A DNA stretch of 64,000 nt. Origin: Ilex aquifolium (taxonomy: Eukaryota > Streptophyta > Magnoliopsida > Aquifoliales > Aquifoliaceae). A program made the translations under genes and the position numbers. The DNA lies in NCBI GenBank assembly GCA_951799425.1, contig OX637398.1, positions 23,756,270-23,820,269 on the forward strand. The letters are read 5' to 3'. Below are positions 1 through 10,098 of the stretch, one piece after another (positions within the stretch are counted from its first letter, which is position 1; each line of letters begins with the position of its first letter). The notes below the pieces were generated by a model that saw nothing but the letters and a program-made list of their open reading frames with translations, was not told the origin of the DNA and made no database searches.

Positions 1-258
1 TACTCAAATTATATTGGATCGGGTATGAGTTAAAAAAATTTTAACACGAAACGAATGACAGGGTTTAAAAATACGTTATGACCCTAAACTTAATGCGTTA
101 TGACCATGAATTGATAATTCACTTAATTCAATAGTAAAATCTACTATTAATTTCAAGATCATACTATGTTGAACACTGAAATTATATTTCTGATTGCATT
201 CTAATAACATTATTCCAAATAAATTCCTCAGTTCTATTCCTTTTTCAGCGAAGAATTT
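1..258. other. Left flank of the gypsy element, no gene recognised
   Basis: AT-rich DNA with no convincing reading frame. The minus-strand open frame that enters this stretch runs into the LTR and has no recognisable domain. The last five bases (254-258, AATTT) are the left copy of the target-site duplication. Confidence 0.6.
254..258. repeat. Target-site duplication, left copy (AATTT)
   Basis: AATTT directly precedes the TG of the 5' LTR and is identical to the five bases directly after the CA of the 3' LTR. Confidence 0.9.
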
Positions 259-717
259 TGACGAGCCCGAAATTAACTGGGTCAAGCCCAACTTATACGG
301 ACCAAGAAAGCCCAAAGGAAATCCCGTGCGGAGTTGAATAGCCCGGATTACAAAGGAAGCCCAAGTCAAGGCCCAAATCAAGACAAAGTCCAGAGGCCAC
401 CCTTGGCCCCGCCCAATGGGGCGCCGCCCATGGGGGCGTCTGCCTTGGTCTCCTCCTCCTTCATGCCTTGGTCTCCTCCTCCCTTGCCTCCTTATTCCAA
501 TGAAGCCTCCTACGACTCAAGCCTAGTCCACCCCAACTCAAGCCTAGTCCATCTCAGGACCACCTCCGACGGAATAGGAGCACGAGGGAGAAAATATCGG
601 GATACGCACCGGAGATCTAGTTCTACCATAACTGTACCTACCAAAGTGGTAGAATCCTACCATAACTACACTTACCAAAATAGTGATGACCGCCTCAACT
701 CACCGCCTTAGTGAACC

Positions 718-724
718 TATATAA
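718..724 (+). promoter_or_regulatory. TATA box of the 5' LTR promoter
   Basis: TATATAA lies in CCTATATAATG, about 130 bp before the LTR polyadenylation signal, as expected at a U3/R boundary. The same box is at 10561-10567 in the 3' LTR. Confidence 0.7.
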
Positions 725-850
725 TGTAAACTCTCTCCACTTGGAGAGGCATCCGATAATCTACACACACCACACCTCCAATACCTCTACGCATTGCTCT
801 CTCTCTCTCTCTCCCAAAGCTCTGTAACACTCCGGTGACCCTTATTCATC

Positions 851-856
851 AATAAA
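851..856 (+). promoter_or_regulatory. LTR polyadenylation signal AATAAA
   Basis: AATAAA sits downstream of the TATA box, and the matching copy in the 3' LTR (10690-10695) would end the genomic transcript. Assignment is from motif and position only. Confidence 0.6.
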
Positions 857-1055
857 GAACACCGGCCATCGCTGCCATTCCAGAGAGTGGACGTAGGTTA
901 TCAGAGACCGAACCACTATAAATCCCTGTGTCGATTCTCTGTTTATAGTTTTATTCCTTGATTGCCATCGATTGATTGTTTATTGCTCATTAATTGCAGC
1001 ATAACTCATACTTGACTGTTGATCTTGCCAAAGACAATTTTGTGCATCATCAGTT

Positions 1056-1073
1056 TGGCGCCGTCTGTGGGAA
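1056..1073 (+). promoter_or_regulatory. Primer binding site, tRNA-Asp-like
   Basis: TGGCGCCGTCTGTGGGAA starts three bases after the 5' LTR. The first nine bases (TGGCGCCGT) complement the 3' end of plant tRNA-Asp, and sequences of this form are typical of Tat-lineage elements. Priming by tRNA-Asp is an inference. Confidence 0.75.
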
Positions 1074-1116
1074 CCGACGAAGTTCCTATTACTCTATTTC
1101 TCTACTCATTGAATCC

Positions 1117-2748
1117 ATGACAATTACTACGAGATCAAGGTCTCAACAACCCGGGGACAACAACCCGGCTCACCGGGAGGAGGTTTCGCCTCCCCCCGCA
1201 CCTTCGGGACCTTCTGCCACGGCGACCGCCGTCGTCGGACAGCAACAACTCTTGCAGACCATGCAGCTGCTGGTGGAACAGAACCAGCAAATCATCCAAC
1301 TTATGCTCACTCAAGGGGGCATCGCCCCTCAACCTGCAGGAGGAGCACCACTCCCTCCAACAGGGGAGGAGCAGCAACCCTTTCCTTCTGGGCACCAGGC
1401 AGCCCATCGCCATGGGGTCCTCCGCCAGAACGCCTCAAGGCCACAAGGCGCCCCTCGCCCAGTAGTCCCTCCTCAACGCACAGGCAACTCGCGTGTTCCC
1501 CCTCTCTCACACGTACCTGCGCAGGAGGATGAGGACGGTGAGAGTCAATATGGCAACCATCAAAGCCAGTACCGACATCCGACTGAAGACGTCCCCAACC
1601 AGTGGGACGAGAAGATTAGAGAGGTGCAGAACCAGCTTGGTGATGCCCTCAATGCCATCAAGGCACAGGCGCCTGAAACCGTGGACTACCTGGTAAGACG
1701 CACTGATACTCCTTTCATCACTGATATTGTCAATTACCCTCTGCCTTCAAAATTCAAGATGCCCAACATCGAGATCTTCGATGCACCAAAGACCCCCTCG
1801 ACCATCTCGACACGTACAAATCCCTCATGCAACTCCACAACGTGCCTGAGGAGATTATGTGCAGAGCCTTCCCGACCACCCTAAAGGGATCTGCTCGCCA
1901 GTGGTTCTCCAAACTCAGGCCCTCCTCTATCCGTTCCTTCGCAGAGCTTAGCAGAGCCTTCGTCTCCCACTTCATTGGGGGACGACGGCATCAGAAACCG
2001 GTGACCCACCTGCTCACCATCAAGCAGGATAGGGATGAAAGCCTCAGAGACTACCTTGCCCGTTTCAATGAAGAGATTCTCCAGGTGGAGGAGCTAGATG
2101 ACAAGGTAGCTCTAGCTGCCTTTATCGCCGGCCTCCGCACCTCCAGCTTTATGTTCTCAGTACTCAAGAAACCACCCTCTAGCATGCCCGAGCTACTGAC
2201 CAGGGCACAGAAGTACATGAACGCTGAGGACGTCACCAAGGCCCGCCGAGGTGAGTCTTCCCGAGGAGGGGACAAGAGGAAGGAAACCCGCAAAGACAGG
2301 AGGGAGACTGAAAACAATAGGAAGAAAACCGACAGAGTGCCTGTGAAGGACCGTCTTGGTCCACTACCTCCGAGAGACCGGCAGCCTTTCACCCCACTCA
2401 ATGCCTCAGTGGAGCACATATTGTTCCAGATACATGATGACACCCGCCGTCCGTTGGCCCGGAAAAATGAAGTCCGACCCCAAGCGTCGAAATCCCAGCA
2501 AATACTGTCGCTTCCACCGCGACCATGGCCATGACACAGATGATTGTTTCCAGTTGAAGAAACAAATTGAGGAACTTATTCAGCGAGGCCACCTAAGGCA
2601 ATATGTAGCTGGTCGAGGACCAGTTCCCCCGAACGAAGAACGTGACCGCCAACAGCCCCTTGGTGAGATTCAGACCATCGCCGGAGGGTTAGGAGGAGGA
2701 GGTGACTCCAACTCCGCCAGGAAGGTGCACGCCCGTAGAGCCAGATAG
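1117..2748 (+). pseudogene. gag: gag of the gypsy element, frameshifted
   Basis: This is the structural (capsid) polyprotein of the element. The ATG at 1117 opens a Gln/Pro-rich N-terminus. The capsid-like retrotrans_gag region lies around 1830-2230 (motif ARQWFSKL and a conserved RDESLRDYLARF segment). A Lys/Arg-rich stretch follows, and then a nucleocapsid-like zinc segment [15 protein letters not shown] at about 2505-2550. The frame shifts near 1790 and shifts back near 2440, so the capsid core lies in frame 3 while both ends are in frame 1: two compensating indels. A TAG at 2746-2748 then interrupts the same frame that continues into pol, where Tat elements usually have one gag-pol frame. 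Non-functional as it stands. Confidence 0.85.
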
Positions 2749-3471
2749 GTAGAGTCACATGACTCTCGCCCACTGAAGACCCCCCGACATGGGGAGGAGG
2801 AGGTCATCACCTTCTTAGACAGAGACCTTGAAGGAGTTCAGGTCCCACACGATGACCCTCTGGTCTTGACTTTGATGGTGGCCAACTACCAAGTCAAGAG
2901 GGTCTTAGTCGATAGCGGCAGCTCAGCCGACGTCCTGTTCGCCACTGCCTATGACAGCCTTCACCTCGGCAGGGAGAGGCTACAGCCAGTCCGTACTCCC
3001 TTGGTTGGTTTCTTGGGAGAGAGAGTTCATCCTTTGGGCTCCATCACTCTGCCTGTCACAGCAGGGACTGCTCCTAGAAGCTCTACCATAATGGTAAATT
3101 TCCTTGTACTTGATTGCCCTTCTGCTTATAATATAATTCTTGGACGTTCTGCCCTCAATGCTTTAAGGGCAGTACCCTCTACCTACCATCTTCTCCTTCA
3201 TTTCCCAACCTTCAACGGGATCGGAGAAGTAAGAGGAGATCAGGTCTCAGCCAGAGAGTGCTATGTGGCCTCTATAAGGGCTAAGAGACCGCACGAGACT
3301 CTCCAATTCGAAGTACTCGACCCTAGGGATGACAGTACCTTGGAAAGAGGTGAACTTGCAAAAGAACTCCAGCCAGTAGTACTCGACGACAGCCTTCCAG
3401 AGAGGAAGGTCTACATAGGCTCCTCACTCTCCCAGGAGCTGGCATCTGCCTTAGTAGACTTTCTCAAGTAG
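2749..3471 (+). pseudogene. pol: pol: aspartic protease region
   Basis: This domain would process the gag-pol polyprotein. The active-site motif VLVDSGSSADVL (near 2905-2940) is intact, followed by the second-lobe motif YNIILGRSALNA. The frame is that of the gag C-terminus and of all downstream pol. It ends at a TAG (3469-3471), probably a mutated CAG, since the frame continues as NRDVFAW, the typical start of the RT region. Confidence 0.85.
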
Positions 3472-4359
3472 AACAGAGACGTCTTCGCCTGGTCCCACGA
3501 AGACTTGGAGGGCATTGACTCTAAGGTGGCCACCCACCGACTCAACGTTGACCCCAAATACAAGCCTATTCGCCAAAAATTGAGAACTATAAGCACTGAA
3601 AGGGGGCAAGCGATGGAAAAAGAAGTAGACAAGTTGCTGGTAAATGGATCAGTGAGAGAGGTAGCCTACCCAGACTAGCTGTCCAACGTGGTAATGGTAA
3701 CCAAGACCAATGGGAAGTGGTGCCTCTGTGTGGACTTCACAGAGCTCAACAAAGCTTGTCCCAAAGACAACTACCCTCTCCCCCGCATCGACTTCCTTAT
3801 CGACGCCACTACGGGGCACGAGCTACTAAGTTTTCTGGATGCCTACTCCGGGTACAACCAGATCAGCATGTTCCCCCCTGATCAGGAGAAGACCTCATTC
3901 ATCACCCCGAGAGGCACTTACTGTTACAGGGTGATGCCTTTCGGACTCAAGAACGCCGGAGCCATATACCAGCGCCTCGTTAACAGGATGTTCGAAAGCC
4001 AGATTGGGAAGAACATGGAGGTTTATGTTGACGACATGCTAGTGAAGAGCATAGCTGCAGTAGACCATGTAGCACATCTCCAGGAGACCTTCAAAGTGTT
4101 GAGAGCCTACAGAATGAAGCTGAACCCTGAAAAGTGTGCATTCGGCGTCAGCTCAGGAAAGTTCTTGGGCTTCATGGTCCACAAGAGGGGAATAGAGGCA
4201 AACCCGGACAAAATCAGAGCTGTATTGGAGATGAAGTCTCCTGCATCCACCAAGGAGGTCCAACGCCTTAATGGGAGAATAGCAGCCCTTAACAGGTTCA
4301 TTTCTAAGTCCGCTGACAAATGTCTTCCCTTCTTTAAGATACTCCGCAGGTCCTTCTAA
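3472..4359 (+). pseudogene. pol: pol: reverse transcriptase
   Basis: RVT_1-type reverse transcriptase. Recognisable motifs are NKACPKDNYPLPRID, LLSFLDAYSGYNQI, FGLKNAGAIYQRLVN and the catalytic box YVDDMLVKS (near 4024-4050), followed by the thumb region. Two stops break it: TAG at 3676-3678, where a Trp codon (TGG) is expected, and TAA at 4357-4359 before WGPDA. The catalytic YVDD is preserved, so the damage is nonsense only. The frame matches the protease and RNase H regions. Confidence 0.9.
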
Positions 4360-5541
4360 TGGGGCCCAGACGCTGAGGAAGCCTCACAGAAGCTCAAAGC
4401 CTACCTGGCCACACCACCACTACTCTCCCATGCTGTTCCAGGAAAGGTCTTCTACCTTTACCTCTCCTCCTCGCCCTCTACTGTCAGCTCCGTCCTTATC
4501 AGAGAGGATGGAGGCACCCAGAAGCCCGTCTACTATGTGAGTAGAGCCTACCGAGGGGCAGAGGTAAGGTACACGGAGTTAGAAAAACTGGCCCTTGCCC
4601 TCGTCACTGCAGCCAGACGCCTGCGACACTACTTCCAGAGCCATGTCATTGTGGTTGTCACAAATCAACCACTCAAGAAGATTTTGGGAAAGCCTGACGT
4701 CTCTAGGAGGCTACTCAAGTGGGCCGTTGAGTTGAGTGAATTCGATGTGCAGTACCAGCCGAGGGTTGCCATCAAAGCACAGGCACTTGCAGACTTCATT
4801 GCCGAGTCCACTCCATCACATGAGCCTGATAAGAGGGCATCGGAGGCCTCAGCGCCCACCTTGCCTTCCTCACCTTGGGCGCCGCCCACCTTGCCTCCCT
4901 TACCTTGGGCGCCGCCCACCTTGCCTAAGGCGCCCAACTGGCATGGGGCACCGCCCAACCTGCCTAAGACGTTGTCTTCATTGTCCACCACATGCTGGAA
5001 GCTCTATGTTGATGGGTCCTCCACCAACGAGGGTGGCGGAGCCGGACTAGTATTGATCAGTCCACAGGGCACTCCATTGAAGTATGCTGTCTCCCTCCAC
5101 TTTGCCACCTCAAATAATCAGGCTGAGTACGAGGCCCTCGTATCAGGCTTGAAGTTGGCGTTGGAGATGGAGGTCCTCTACTTGACAGCCTACAGTGACT
5201 CTCAACTCGTAGTCAACCAGGTGAGGGGGCACTTTGAAGCAAAGGAAGAAAGAATGCAAGAGTACCTCTCAATGGTCCAGGCCCTTCTCACAAAGTTTGC
5301 TTACTTCGACATCCACCACCTGCCTCGAGAAGAGAACGCCATGGAAGACGCCCTCGCCAAGTTTGCCTCTGCTAATGTTCTCATGGGCCCTGCACTGACA
5401 GGCCATCAGTTTGAGCCTAGTACCACCAAGACAGAAGAGAACAAGGTACACTGCATATCCTCGGAGCCTAACTGGATGAATCCTATCCGAGCTTACCTAG
5501 AGGAGGGTGCTCTCCCAGATAGCCCGGTGGAGGCCAGGTAG
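4360..5541 (+). pseudogene. pol: pol: tandem RNase H domains (gypsy-type, then archaeal-type)
   Basis: The gypsy-type RNase H spans about 4440-4810 (KPVYYVSRAYRGAEVRYTELEK and TNQPLKKIL). After a Pro-rich linker at about 4830-4990, a second RNase H of archaeal type runs from about 4996 to 5370 (LYVDGSSTNEGGGAGLVL, NNQAEYEALVSGL, AYSDSQLVVNQ). The D, E and D positions of its active site are visible. A duplicated RNase H is characteristic of the plant Tat lineage. The linker is built from the GC-rich minisatellite described separately. The frame ends at a TAG (5539-5541) just before the integrase zinc region. Confidence 0.9.
4855..4975 (+). repeat. GC-rich minisatellite in the RNase H linker
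   Basis: Units of about 30 bp around GGGCGCCGCCCACCTTGCCT are repeated two to three times with decay, and read in sense as WAPPTLPPLP-type repeats. The same motif occurs in both LTRs and, read from the other strand, in the first exon of the antisense gene. Confidence 0.75.
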
Positions 5542-6709
5542 CTCAGGATGAGAGCATCCAGGTATGTCATCCTACATGACACCCTCTACAAGAAAAGTCA
5601 TTCTCTCACACTGCTTCGATGTCTCACTCCCGAGGAGGTAGACTACGCCATGAGGGAGATACATGAGGGAATATGCGGAAATCATTCAGGAGGACGTACC
5701 TTGGCTCAAAAAACAGTTAGGCAAGGATACTATTGGCCTACCATGATCCGAGACACCCGAGATTTTGTCAGGAGATGCGACAAGTGCCAACGTTTTGCGA
5801 CCGTGCCCAGACAGCCACCCGAAGAGCTCACCACCATCCAGAGCCCATGGCCTTTCTCCATGTGGGGGATCGACATCCTAGGTCCCCTCCCTATAAGTAG
5901 AGGCTAGTGCAAGTTTATAGTCGTGGCCATCGACTACTTCACTAAGTTGGCAGAGGCTAAAGCCTTAGCCAGAATCACAGACCAAAAAATAAAAGACTTC
6001 ATATGGAGGAGTCTAGTTTGTCGCTTTGGAATACCGCATGCCATCGTAAGTGACAACGCCAAGCAGTTTGATAACAAGCTCCTAAACAGTTTCTGTGCAG
6101 ACCTACAGATCAAACAGCCCCACTCCAGCCCCCGCCCATCCACAGGCAAACGGGCAAGCAGAGGTCACTGTCAGGACTTTCCTCCGCAACTTGAAAGCCA
6201 GATTGGAGACTGCAAAAGGGAAGTGGATAGATGAACTCCCAGGAGTACTATGGGCATATCAGACCACACTAAGAAGTCCTACGGGTGAGACCCCTTTTTC
6301 TCTAACCTATGGGACAGAGGCAGTGATACCCGTTGAAATCGGGGTACACTCCCTTAGGGTCCAGCATCATGACCCTACCAGTAATGAAGAGGACCTCCGC
6401 ATCAACCTCGACTTGGTGGAGGAGGAAAGGGAGATAGCCATGCTCAGAAACGCAGAGTACAAGCGTCGCATGACCAAGTACTACAACTCAAGGGTGAAGC
6501 CTCGGTCCTTCTTACCAGGGGACCTTGTCCTAAAAAAGGTCATCCTATCTACCAAAGACTCCCGAGAAGGAAAGCTAGGACCCAACTGGGAAGGGCCCTA
6601 CATGGTCACAGACGTAGTAAGGCCGGGTACCTATAGAATCCAGAATCTCGAAGGGAAGGTCCTGGCCCATCCATGGAATGCGGAGCACCTAAAGAAATAC
6701 TATCAGTAG
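5542..6709 (+). pseudogene. pol: pol: integrase
   Basis: Integrase, which would insert the cDNA. The zinc-binding H-H-C-C region is at 5640-5800 (IHEGICGNHSGG, then CDKCQRF). The catalytic core carries all three acidic residues: the D in WGIDILGPLP (about 5870), the D in IVSDNAKQF (about 6045) and the E in HPQANGQAEVTV (about 6160). A C-terminal GPYMVTDVV segment follows and the frame ends at 6709; there is no chromodomain. It is broken by a TAG at 5905-5907 and by a frameshift near 6110-6140. Confidence 0.9.
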
Positions 6710-6934
6710 CTGGGGGCAGTGAGTCATGAGTTGGTGACCACCATCCAGGATATTTTACCTTATTTATTGATTTTTTATGATTAGTCGATTTCCTTCAGAC
6801 ATTTACTTTGAGCAATGAAATAAAATTTTCCATGTTTTCTCAAAAGGAGTTGTATTTCATTCAAATCCATGAACTTTTTACAAAAGGTGACACATATCCT
6901 GCCAACGGAACAAAAAAGCAAAGACACCACACTC
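6710..6934. other. Spacer between pol and the antisense gene
   Basis: AT-rich, non-coding by eye. It lies between the converging 3' ends of the sense pol frame and the antisense gene, so 3'-end formation signals for either may be here; no unambiguous signal was seen. Confidence 0.5.
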
Positions 6935-9632
6935 CTACCAGCTCTCACTGCCTCCACTCACATAATCTTCATCATCACTATCGGGGGCCTCATGAGGTTG
7001 AAAGATAGTGAAATCATTATAAGGATATGCTACTGTGACTTTCCTCCTAAGCTCATCATAGCCGTCAATGAAGGCACCAGCCCTGTCTCTCTCAGCAGTA
7101 TCCCTGCCTCTCTCAGCGGCATCCCTCTGAGCCTCTGCCTGGGTAGCCCTCTCAAGTGCTGCGCGGAGGTTAGCCTCAAGTTGAGCAGTCCTCTCATGCG
7201 TCTGCCTCAACTCCTCGGCGGCATCCTCTCGTGCCTGTCGCTCGAGCCTCAGCTGCTTCACGACATCCTCTCGTGCCTGCCGCTCAATCCCCAGCTGCAC
7301 CTCAGCAGCCTCGCGTGCCTACCTCTCCTTCACTTGGCCACTGATAGCCTCCTCAATCTTCAGGGTGTTGTCAAATAAACAAGACAAGGCAGCCGCCACC
7401 TGCAAACGTTCAAAGGAAGAGGTCAGAGACTAAGTCAAAAAATATGCAGAGAAAGTCAAGATACGAAGAAAGGGTATGGGACATACCAATGCGAAGCCCT
7501 CTACAGTAGCGTTGACTACACCAACTGGGCCTCGAGAAGCGACCTCCTGAGCATCCGAGAAACTCACAAAGTCACAAAACCTCTCTCTGGCCAGAGCTAC
7601 GTCCCGTAGCATGGACACCGGGGCACCACCCGAAGCAGGGCGACTCGGCAAGCTCTCAGCCCTGGCTGAAGATGGCGCCGGAGCCTCGACCCCGGCACTA
7701 GAGCTACTCCTCGGGGGTGAAAAACCATCAAGAGGAGAATGAGGAGCATCGTCAACCTCGGCCTCCAGAGGACCAACCTGTCCAATAGACCCCGGCCGAG
7801 GGGAGCAGGGGGCATTAGTCCTCGCTCTCTTGGAAGGAGGAGCAGGAGGAGGCACCATCCTAAAAGAAGCGACTTCCACTACTAGGGACCTATCAATGGA
7901 TGAACCTGCAGACACAGTATAAGATAAAAGTCTACAACATCATGTTTTTAACAAGGGAAGTCACGTACCTTTTTTCCCCCGCTTGGAAGGAGCTGTAGAA
8001 ACACAAGCCGCCGACATGATCTCCGAAAAATCTGTCGTTGGATTGCCACGAACCGTCTCGAGCAATCTCTCTTGTTCTAGGGATAGGGTCGGCGGAGCTG
8101 TAAAAAGACAGTGCACCATATAAGAAGAATATGCATGGCAAGCAAGACAAAAGTTAAAGGTAAAATTCTCACCTAGCCTGGTCTTGGGAGCTGTGTCCCA
8201 TCGGGTGGGAACCTTGCTACGATCAGTTTCAGAAGCCCACTTGCCTCTAGCAAAGAAGAACCTCATCTTCCATTTGTGATGATTGGATATAAGCCCGGTG
8301 ATAAACTTCCTCGATCTTGGGGCAAAACGGTACCACCCACGGTGGGGGGTAGGATTCTCGTGAAGGACATATACAGATAAAAACTCCTCAAACGGAGGGG
8401 GAACGAAGTCAGGATGCACCAACCGCCACAAGGCAAAGAATGCGCAAATCACCCTCCAACCGTTGGGAGCCAGTCTCCCCGGAACCAGCGACAAATGCTC
8501 AAGAACTTGACATATTGGCCCCGGGATAGGAAACTGTAAGCCCGCCTACAGCATGCCCTCGTAAACAACTATCTCGCCCAGAGAGTCACAGCACGCGGAC
8601 TCATCGGCCTCGGCACGACGGCAAGTCACACAGTGCGGGATGCGATATGAAAACACTATAGCGGCTATATCAGCCCCACGATTATACAAGCTGAGTATAG
8701 AAGCTACCTTGGAAGCCTTGTCTGTCTCAGCGCCCGGACCTCTGTCTGAGTCCTCAGCGGCCTCCCTCTCGACTGAATAAACACCCGTGAGAGCAAGTTC
8801 AAGTCATTGCTAAAGAAATTAACTGTGTAAACAGGAGAGTGAAAAGAATGATAAAAAAGCGTACCTGGAGAGCTCGTGTTGTCCAGATCACTGAGTGGCC
8901 GCTTCCCGGCACCACGAAGAAGGGATTGAGCCCCACCTGGGGCGCCGCCTAGTGCAACATGGGCGCCACCTGAGGCGCCTGAGCCGCCCCCTAGCCTGTG
9001 ACGGGCGCCTCCTGTATCCCCTGAGGATCCCCTTGGCTCTTTTGGAAGACCCCTTTGTTGTTCCCCGGCACCTCGAGTCACTCCCGCTGCGCCGAAAGGA
9101 TTGATTGAAGGCTTTTTACTTGTACCCAGCGGACCACTAGTAGTGCCGAATGGTTTCTCACTAGCTGCTGAGGCCACCCCAAAACCACCACGAGGAGATA
9201 GACCCAGAAAACCGGAGCCCGAATGGGAAGCACCCAAGGAGGCGCCGCCCAGGGGGGCGCCGCCCAAGGGGGCGCCGCCTAGGGGGCGTCGGCCAGGACC
9301 TGGGCATTGTCCCTAGGGGCAACCACCTTGCCTCCTTCGCCATGTGCGCTACCTAACCTGCCTCCCTCGCCATGAGCCTTGCTGCCTGCATCATGCCTAG
9401 CTCCACCCGAGCCATGGGCACCGCCTGGACTGCCTCAATGATCGCTGACTGGACTGCCTCCATGGGCGCCGGCTAGAATGCCTCCATGGGGGCCGCCCAC
9501 TTTGGGGTCACCTTGGGCGCCACCCACCTCGCCTCCCTCGCCAGGGGCGCCGCCCACCTTGCCTCCCTGGCCATGGGCGTCGCCTCCTCTGTGCTCCTCG
9601 CCCTTACGGCTCTTTGAACCCCGAGTCTCCAT
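6935..9632 (-). pseudogene. Five-exon antisense gene in the gypsy element, Transposase_28-like ('putative gypsy type transposon')
   Basis: Five exons can be joined on the minus strand: 9632-8865, 8772-8173, 8097-7969, 7905-7487 and 7399-6935. The introns are 92, 75, 63 and 87 nt, all GT-AG, and reading phase is kept across every junction. Exon 1 encodes a Gly-rich GGKVGGAQG-type repeat region. Exon 2 has the segment GLQFPIPGPICQVLEHL then LVPGRLAPNGWRVICAF, the signature I associate with the plant Transposase_28 family (PF04195). Exon 5 encodes a heptad-like Glu/Arg/Ala-rich coiled coil and an acidic tail. Damage: a frameshift near 9290 in exon 1 and TAG stops at 8546-8548 and 7319-7321, both likely from CAG. 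Antisense extra ORFs are known in Tat elements; their function is not established. Confidence 0.8.
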
Positions 9633-9714
9633 GATTTTTTGATTTGGGAGAAATGAAAGAAAGGAACAAGGAAGAAGTGAGGGGAAGTGATGAACAGTAG
9701 TAACTTGAAGGCCC

Positions 9715-9722
9715 TTTAAATA
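9715..9722 (-). promoter_or_regulatory. TATA-like box for the antisense gene
   Basis: On the minus strand TATTTAAA lies about 83-90 bp upstream of the ATG at 9632, a normal spacing for a plant promoter with a short 5' UTR. It suggests a promoter independent of the LTRs. Confidence 0.55.
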
Positions 9723-9731
9723 GGAGAAGAC

Positions 9732-9827
9732 AAGCTTCTTGAGGAAGCCTTGACAAAGCTTCTAAGGGAAGCTTGGTGGGCAAAGCTTCTTGAAGAAGCT
9801 TGGAGACTTAGCTTCTTGAGGAAGCTT
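9732..9827. promoter_or_regulatory. Four palindromic heat-shock-element-like repeats
   Basis: Four 19-bp copies of the pattern AAGCTTCTTGAGGAAGCTT start at 9732, 9756, 9783 and 9809, spaced 24-27 bp. The third, AAGCTTCTTGAAGAAGCTT, is a palindrome around its central base. Copies contain TTCnnGAA-type half-site pairs like plant heat shock elements. They lie directly upstream of the antisense TATA-like box. Heat or stress control is an inference. Confidence 0.6.
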
Positions 9828-9909
9828 GGAAGAACACCCTTGTTGAAGAAAGCCTCAAGAAATGGAGAAATGATGGAATGAACAGTGAACTCTGTTTATA
9901 AACGAAGAA

Positions 9910-9957
9910 GCTGTATAAAAAAAAAAAGAAAAAAAAAAGAGAAAAAGAAAATTTTTC
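9910..9957. repeat. A-rich low-complexity tract
   Basis: Runs of A broken by single Gs, just upstream of the antisense promoter repeats in minus-strand terms. It could be an AT-rich promoter element or simple slippage DNA. Confidence 0.6.
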
Positions 9958-10081
9958 CGACACCGATAAGTCCATCGGCTCCCGAAGACGAAGGAGTTCC
10001 GTGGAGAGCAAGGAAAGACCAACCCAAGCGAAGGCAGAGCACATGCACACAACCTCTTCCTCCCACAGAAGTCAGAAGCTT

Positions 10082-10098
10082 GGAGCATGGGGGGCAAA
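10082..10098 (+). promoter_or_regulatory. Polypurine tract of the gypsy element
   Basis: GGAGCATGGGGGGCAAA directly abuts the TG of the 3' LTR at 10099, the required position for the plus-strand primer. It contains a few pyrimidines but has the G-run typical of such tracts. Confidence 0.7.

Larger units (their letters stand above)
259..1052 (+). repeat. 5' LTR of the gypsy element
   Basis: 794 bp running TG...CA and matching 10099-10891 over its length. It holds a TATA-like box (718-724), a polyadenylation signal AATAAA (851-856) and a CT microsatellite near 797-814. The GC-rich block near 400-490 is arranged differently from the same block in the 3' LTR, whereas the rest differs by few substitutions. 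Confidence 0.95.

Noticed and set aside
76-381. Minus-strand 101-codon ORF spanning the left LTR border
   Set aside because: It straddles the insertion junction at 259 and has no domain; a chance frame.
2051-2443. Minus-strand ORF opposite gag
   Set aside because: It is the shadow of the capsid-coding region; the sense strand has the recognised domain.
7597-7815. Overlapping ORFs in other frames within the antisense gene, including plus-strand 6869-7378
   Set aside because: These are shadow frames of the GC-rich antisense exons; the spliced minus-strand model explains the domains and intron borders.
9808-10097. Phe-rich and Lys-rich ORFs around 9808-10178
   Set aside because: They come from the A-rich tract and the LTR edge, and share no domain.
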